26,420 nt of DNA from Macondimonas sp035325645. Lineage in GTDB: Bacteria > Pseudomonadota > Gammaproteobacteria > UBA5335. Shown here piece by piece: positions 24,459-26,420 of the stretch. The stretch covers positions 1 through 26,420 of the forward strand of contig DAOKZK010000033.1 of assembly GCA_035325645.1 (NCBI GenBank), written 5' to 3'. Below the pieces are notes generated by a model. It ran no database searches, was not told the origin of the DNA, and worked only from the letters and a program-made list of their open reading frames with translations. The position numbers were made by a program, and so were the translations under genes. How positions within the stretch are numbered: position 1 is the stretch's first letter; every line of letters starts with the position of its first letter.

Positions 24459-25571
24459 ATGGCCACGGATAAACGTCGACCGATTGGATGGGTGCTGGTA
24501 GTAGGTGGCGCCATCGCATTGATTGCCTTGATGGTGATCTATCGCATGCTCAATGCGCCGCTTCCCGAGGGGCTGCTTCAGGTCAATGGGCGCATCGAAG
24601 GCGATGCCACCACGGTGGCCGCCAAATACCCCGGCAAGGTGCGCGAGATCAAGGCCAAGGAAGGGGACGTGGTCGAAGCGGGCCAGATTCTGGCGCAGAT
24701 GGAGGACGACGAACTCCAGGCACGCATCAGACAGGCGGATGCAGGCATTGCGAGCCTCGAGGCGCGTCGCGCCGCCGCCAGCGAAGCATTGGCTGTGGCT
24801 CGCAAGGAACTTCCACTCGGCATCGCGGCCGCCAAAGCTCAAGTCACCCATATGCAGGCCACGGTGGACAAGGCCAATGCCGCGCAGGCCCAGTTTGCAC
24901 GTGACCTCGACCGGATCAAGGTGCTGGCGGAAAAGGGGACGGTCAACCTGCAGCGGGTGGAGCAGGCGCAGCTGCAGTATACGGCCATCAGCAATGACGT
25001 GCGGTCGGCCCAGGCTGGGTTGGTCGGGGCGCAGAAGCAACTCGAGCGTGCGTATCTCGGTGAAGAGCAGATCGACGCCCGGGAAACCGAGATCAAGGCG
25101 TTGGACTCCGAACTTGATCGCGTGCGTGCGATGCGTGAGGAGGCGATGATCGCGCTCGACAACATGAGCATCAAGGCGCCCACCAGGGGCATTGTGACTG
25201 CGCGCCTCGTCGAGGCGGGAGAGGTCGGGGCCGCGGGTCGGCCCATGTATGAACTGATTGATCCGGATCGCCTGTATCTGAAGGTGTATGTGCCGGGCAA
25301 CGACATCGGCAAGGTGCGCCGCGGGCTCGAGGCGCAGGCCTACGTCGATGCCTACCCGGATCGCCCCTTTTTGGCGACCGTCGACTACATCGCATCCCGC
25401 GCCGAGTTCACGCCCAAGGAAGTCCAGACACCCGACGAGCGCGTGAAGCAGGTCTATGCGGTAAAGCTTTACTTCAAGGAAAATCCGGACTACCTGCTGA
25501 CACCCGGCATGCCGGCCGATGCGGTGATTCGTTGGGACGAGAACGCCTCGTGGGAAAAGCCTCGCTGGTGA
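24459..25571 (+). CDS. HlyD-family membrane fusion (adaptor) protein, YhiI/YbhG-like
   Basis: This 370-residue periplasmic adaptor should link an inner membrane ABC transporter to the TolC-type channel. One N-terminal membrane anchor (WVLVVGGAIALIALMVIYRML) is followed by a lipoyl half-motif (AAKYPGKVREIKAKEGDVVEAGQILAQ), a long alpha-helical coiled coil (about residues 75-215, rich in Ala, Glu, Arg), the second lipoyl half (IKAPTRGIVTARLVEAGEV) and a beta-barrel. The FTPKEVQTPDERVKQVYAVKLYF segment is typical of the YhiI type. Three close in-frame ATGs exist (24450, 24453, 24459); AGGGA at 24445-24449 best suits 24459, but the start is uncertain by three codons. Confidence 0.9.
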   Translation: MATDKRRPIGWVLVVGGAIALIALMVIYRMLNAPLPEGLLQVNGRIEGDATTVAAKYPGKVREIKAKEGDVVEAGQILAQMEDDELQARIRQADAGIASLEARRAAASEALAVARKELPLGIAAAKAQVTHMQATVDKANAAQAQFARDLDRIKVLAEKGTVNLQRVEQAQLQYTAISNDVRSAQAGLVGAQKQLERAYLGEEQIDARETEIKALDSELDRVRAMREEAMIALDNMSIKAPTRGIVTARLVEAGEVGAAGRPMYELIDPDRLYLKVYVPGNDIGKVRRGLEAQAYVDAYPDRPFLATVDYIASRAEFTPKEVQTPDERVKQVYAVKLYFKENPDYLLTPGMPADAVIRWDENASWEKPRW

Positions 25572-25608
25572 TCAGCGGGCACCGTCGTTCCTTGCCGAGG
25601 ATGTGCAA

Positions 25609-26420
25609 ATGGATCATGCACCAGTCGTCCGCATCCGCGGGTTGGTGAAGAATTACAAGGACGTCCACGCGGTGCGCGGCCTTGATCTCGATGTGCCGAA
25701 GGGGAGCCTCTTTGGGTTGATCGGATCCGATGGTGCAGGCAAGAGCAGCACCATGAAGACCGTCGCGGGGGTCATGAGCTACGACGAGGGAACCGTCGAG
25801 GTCTTCGGCCAGCATATCGATTCGGAAGCCACAGCCGAGCGCGTCAAGCTCCGCCTGGGCTTCATGCCGCAGGGACTCGGACAGAATCTCTATCCGGATC
25901 TGTCGATCGAGGAGAACATTGATTTCTTTGCCCGGCTGCGTCTGGTGAAGGCCGATGATCTGGCCGAGCGCAAGGAAAAGCTCCTGCGCATGACCCGGCT
26001 CGACAAGTTCCGTGATCGTGCGATGAAGAACCTCTCCGGCGGCATGAAGCAGAAGCTGGGCCTGGTCTGCACGCTGATCCACGAACCGGAACTGATCATT
26101 CTGGATGAACCCACCACGGGGGTGGACCCGGTGTCGCGACGCGACTTCTGGGCCATTCTTGCCGAACTCCTGGCGGAGAAAGGCATTTCTGCGCTGGTGT
26201 CGACGGCGTATATGGACGAGGCATCGCGCTTTCATCACGCCGCCCTGATGCATCACGGCCGCATTCTTGCGCATGGGGAAATCGAGGAGCTGATCCATCT
26301 ACAGCCGGGGACCGTGGTCTCGGTCGCCGTGCAGCCCCAATTGGAAGCGCTGAACCGGCTGCGCAGCCGGTTCGAGCAGGTGGTTGCGCTCGGAAACTTC
26401 CTGCGCGTGTTTGTGCCGGC
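25609..26420 (+). CDS. ABC transporter ATP-binding protein, first domain (cut by window end)
   Basis: The first 270 codons of an ABC ATPase are present; the gene runs past the window edge. Walker A is GSDGAGKS (residues 39-46), the Q-loop glutamine is Q88, the signature is LSGGMKQK (142-149), and Walker B is LIILDEPTTGVDP with D166/E167. The position normally held by the switch histidine reads VSTAYMDEA, with Ala200 replacing His. That STAY motif is, by family knowledge, typical of the first ATPase domain of RbbA/YhiH-type fused transporters, so a second ATPase and a permease part may follow outside the window. The ATG at 25609 has CGAGGA about 8 bases upstream. It completes TolC-HlyD-ABC, an export pump of unknown substrate. 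Confidence 0.9.
   Translation, partial: MDHAPVVRIRGLVKNYKDVHAVRGLDLDVPKGSLFGLIGSDGAGKSSTMKTVAGVMSYDEGTVEVFGQHIDSEATAERVKLRLGFMPQGLGQNLYPDLSIEENIDFFARLRLVKADDLAERKEKLLRMTRLDKFRDRAMKNLSGGMKQKLGLVCTLIHEPELIILDEPTTGVDPVSRRDFWAILAELLAEKGISALVSTAYMDEASRFHHAALMHHGRILAHGEIEELIHLQPGTVVSVAVQPQLEALNRLRSRFEQVVALGNFLRVFVP

Noticed and set aside
1..26420. Mobile elements, CRISPR arrays, tRNA genes, toxin-antitoxin pairs or a defence island
   Set aside because: No transposase or integrase motifs, no regular spaced repeats, no cloverleaf-like segments noticed, and the genes are mostly known core families with uniform composition.

Overview
The window is GC-rich bacterial chromosome, densely packed with housekeeping-type genes, with very strong G/C use at third codon positions. 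The gene set (GlmU, AmpG-like permease, PpnN, MsrPQ, ETF-ubiquinone oxidoreductase, a proteobacterial autotroph-type GAPDH with transketolase and PGK, a PmtA-like methyltransferase, PAS/GGDEF/EAL signalling) suggests a free-living Gram-negative proteobacterium. Gammaproteobacteria are the best guess, perhaps a sulfur-oxidising or purple-sulfur relative, but no marker in the window proves this. I saw no tRNA, rRNA, CRISPR array, insertion sequence, integrase or phage gene.

Layout. (1) 161-3850: an acyl-CoA synthetase and an overlapping DUF1289 mini-protein on +, then ETF-QO on - with a clear intrinsic terminator; this is a fatty-acid/acyl oxidation and electron-transfer neighbourhood. (2) 3974-4555: the RNA-ligase-like 2',3'-cyclic phosphodiesterase ThpR. 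(3) 4721-15925: a continuous + strand run. It begins with tkt-gap-pgk (sugar-phosphate/Calvin-type carbon metabolism), continues with a MoxR AAA+ ATPase and its VWA partner and an alpha/beta hydrolase, and ends with xthA-ampG-Rieske-glmU, whose genes are joined by ATGA stop/start overlaps. (4) 15935-16549 on -: a PmtA-like phospholipid methyltransferase, tail to tail with glmU. (5) 16707-18113 on +: ppnN, whose 3' end overlaps msrQ on the opposite strand. (6) 18095-19632 on -: the msrPQ periplasmic methionine-sulfoxide repair pair. (7) 19935-22667 on -: a 910-residue PAS-rich GGDEF-EAL protein with a broken GGDEF site and an intact EAL site, so probably a sensory c-di-GMP phosphodiesterase. 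(8) 23035 to the window edge on +: a TolC-type outer membrane factor, a HlyD/YhiI-type adaptor and the start of an ABC ATPase, which together look like a tripartite export pump of the YhiI/RbbA kind.

The window looks like conserved core genome, not an accessory island, and I did not find a convincing undescribed multi-gene system. The points most worth a second look are the long bulged GNRA-capped hairpin between gap and pgk, the small Rieske protein fixed between AmpG and GlmU, the degenerate GGDAF site, the ABC domain lacking the switch histidine, and two intergenic stretches (19633-19934 and 22668-23034) with unexplained structure. All family calls are from reading the sequence; no database search or structure prediction was run.
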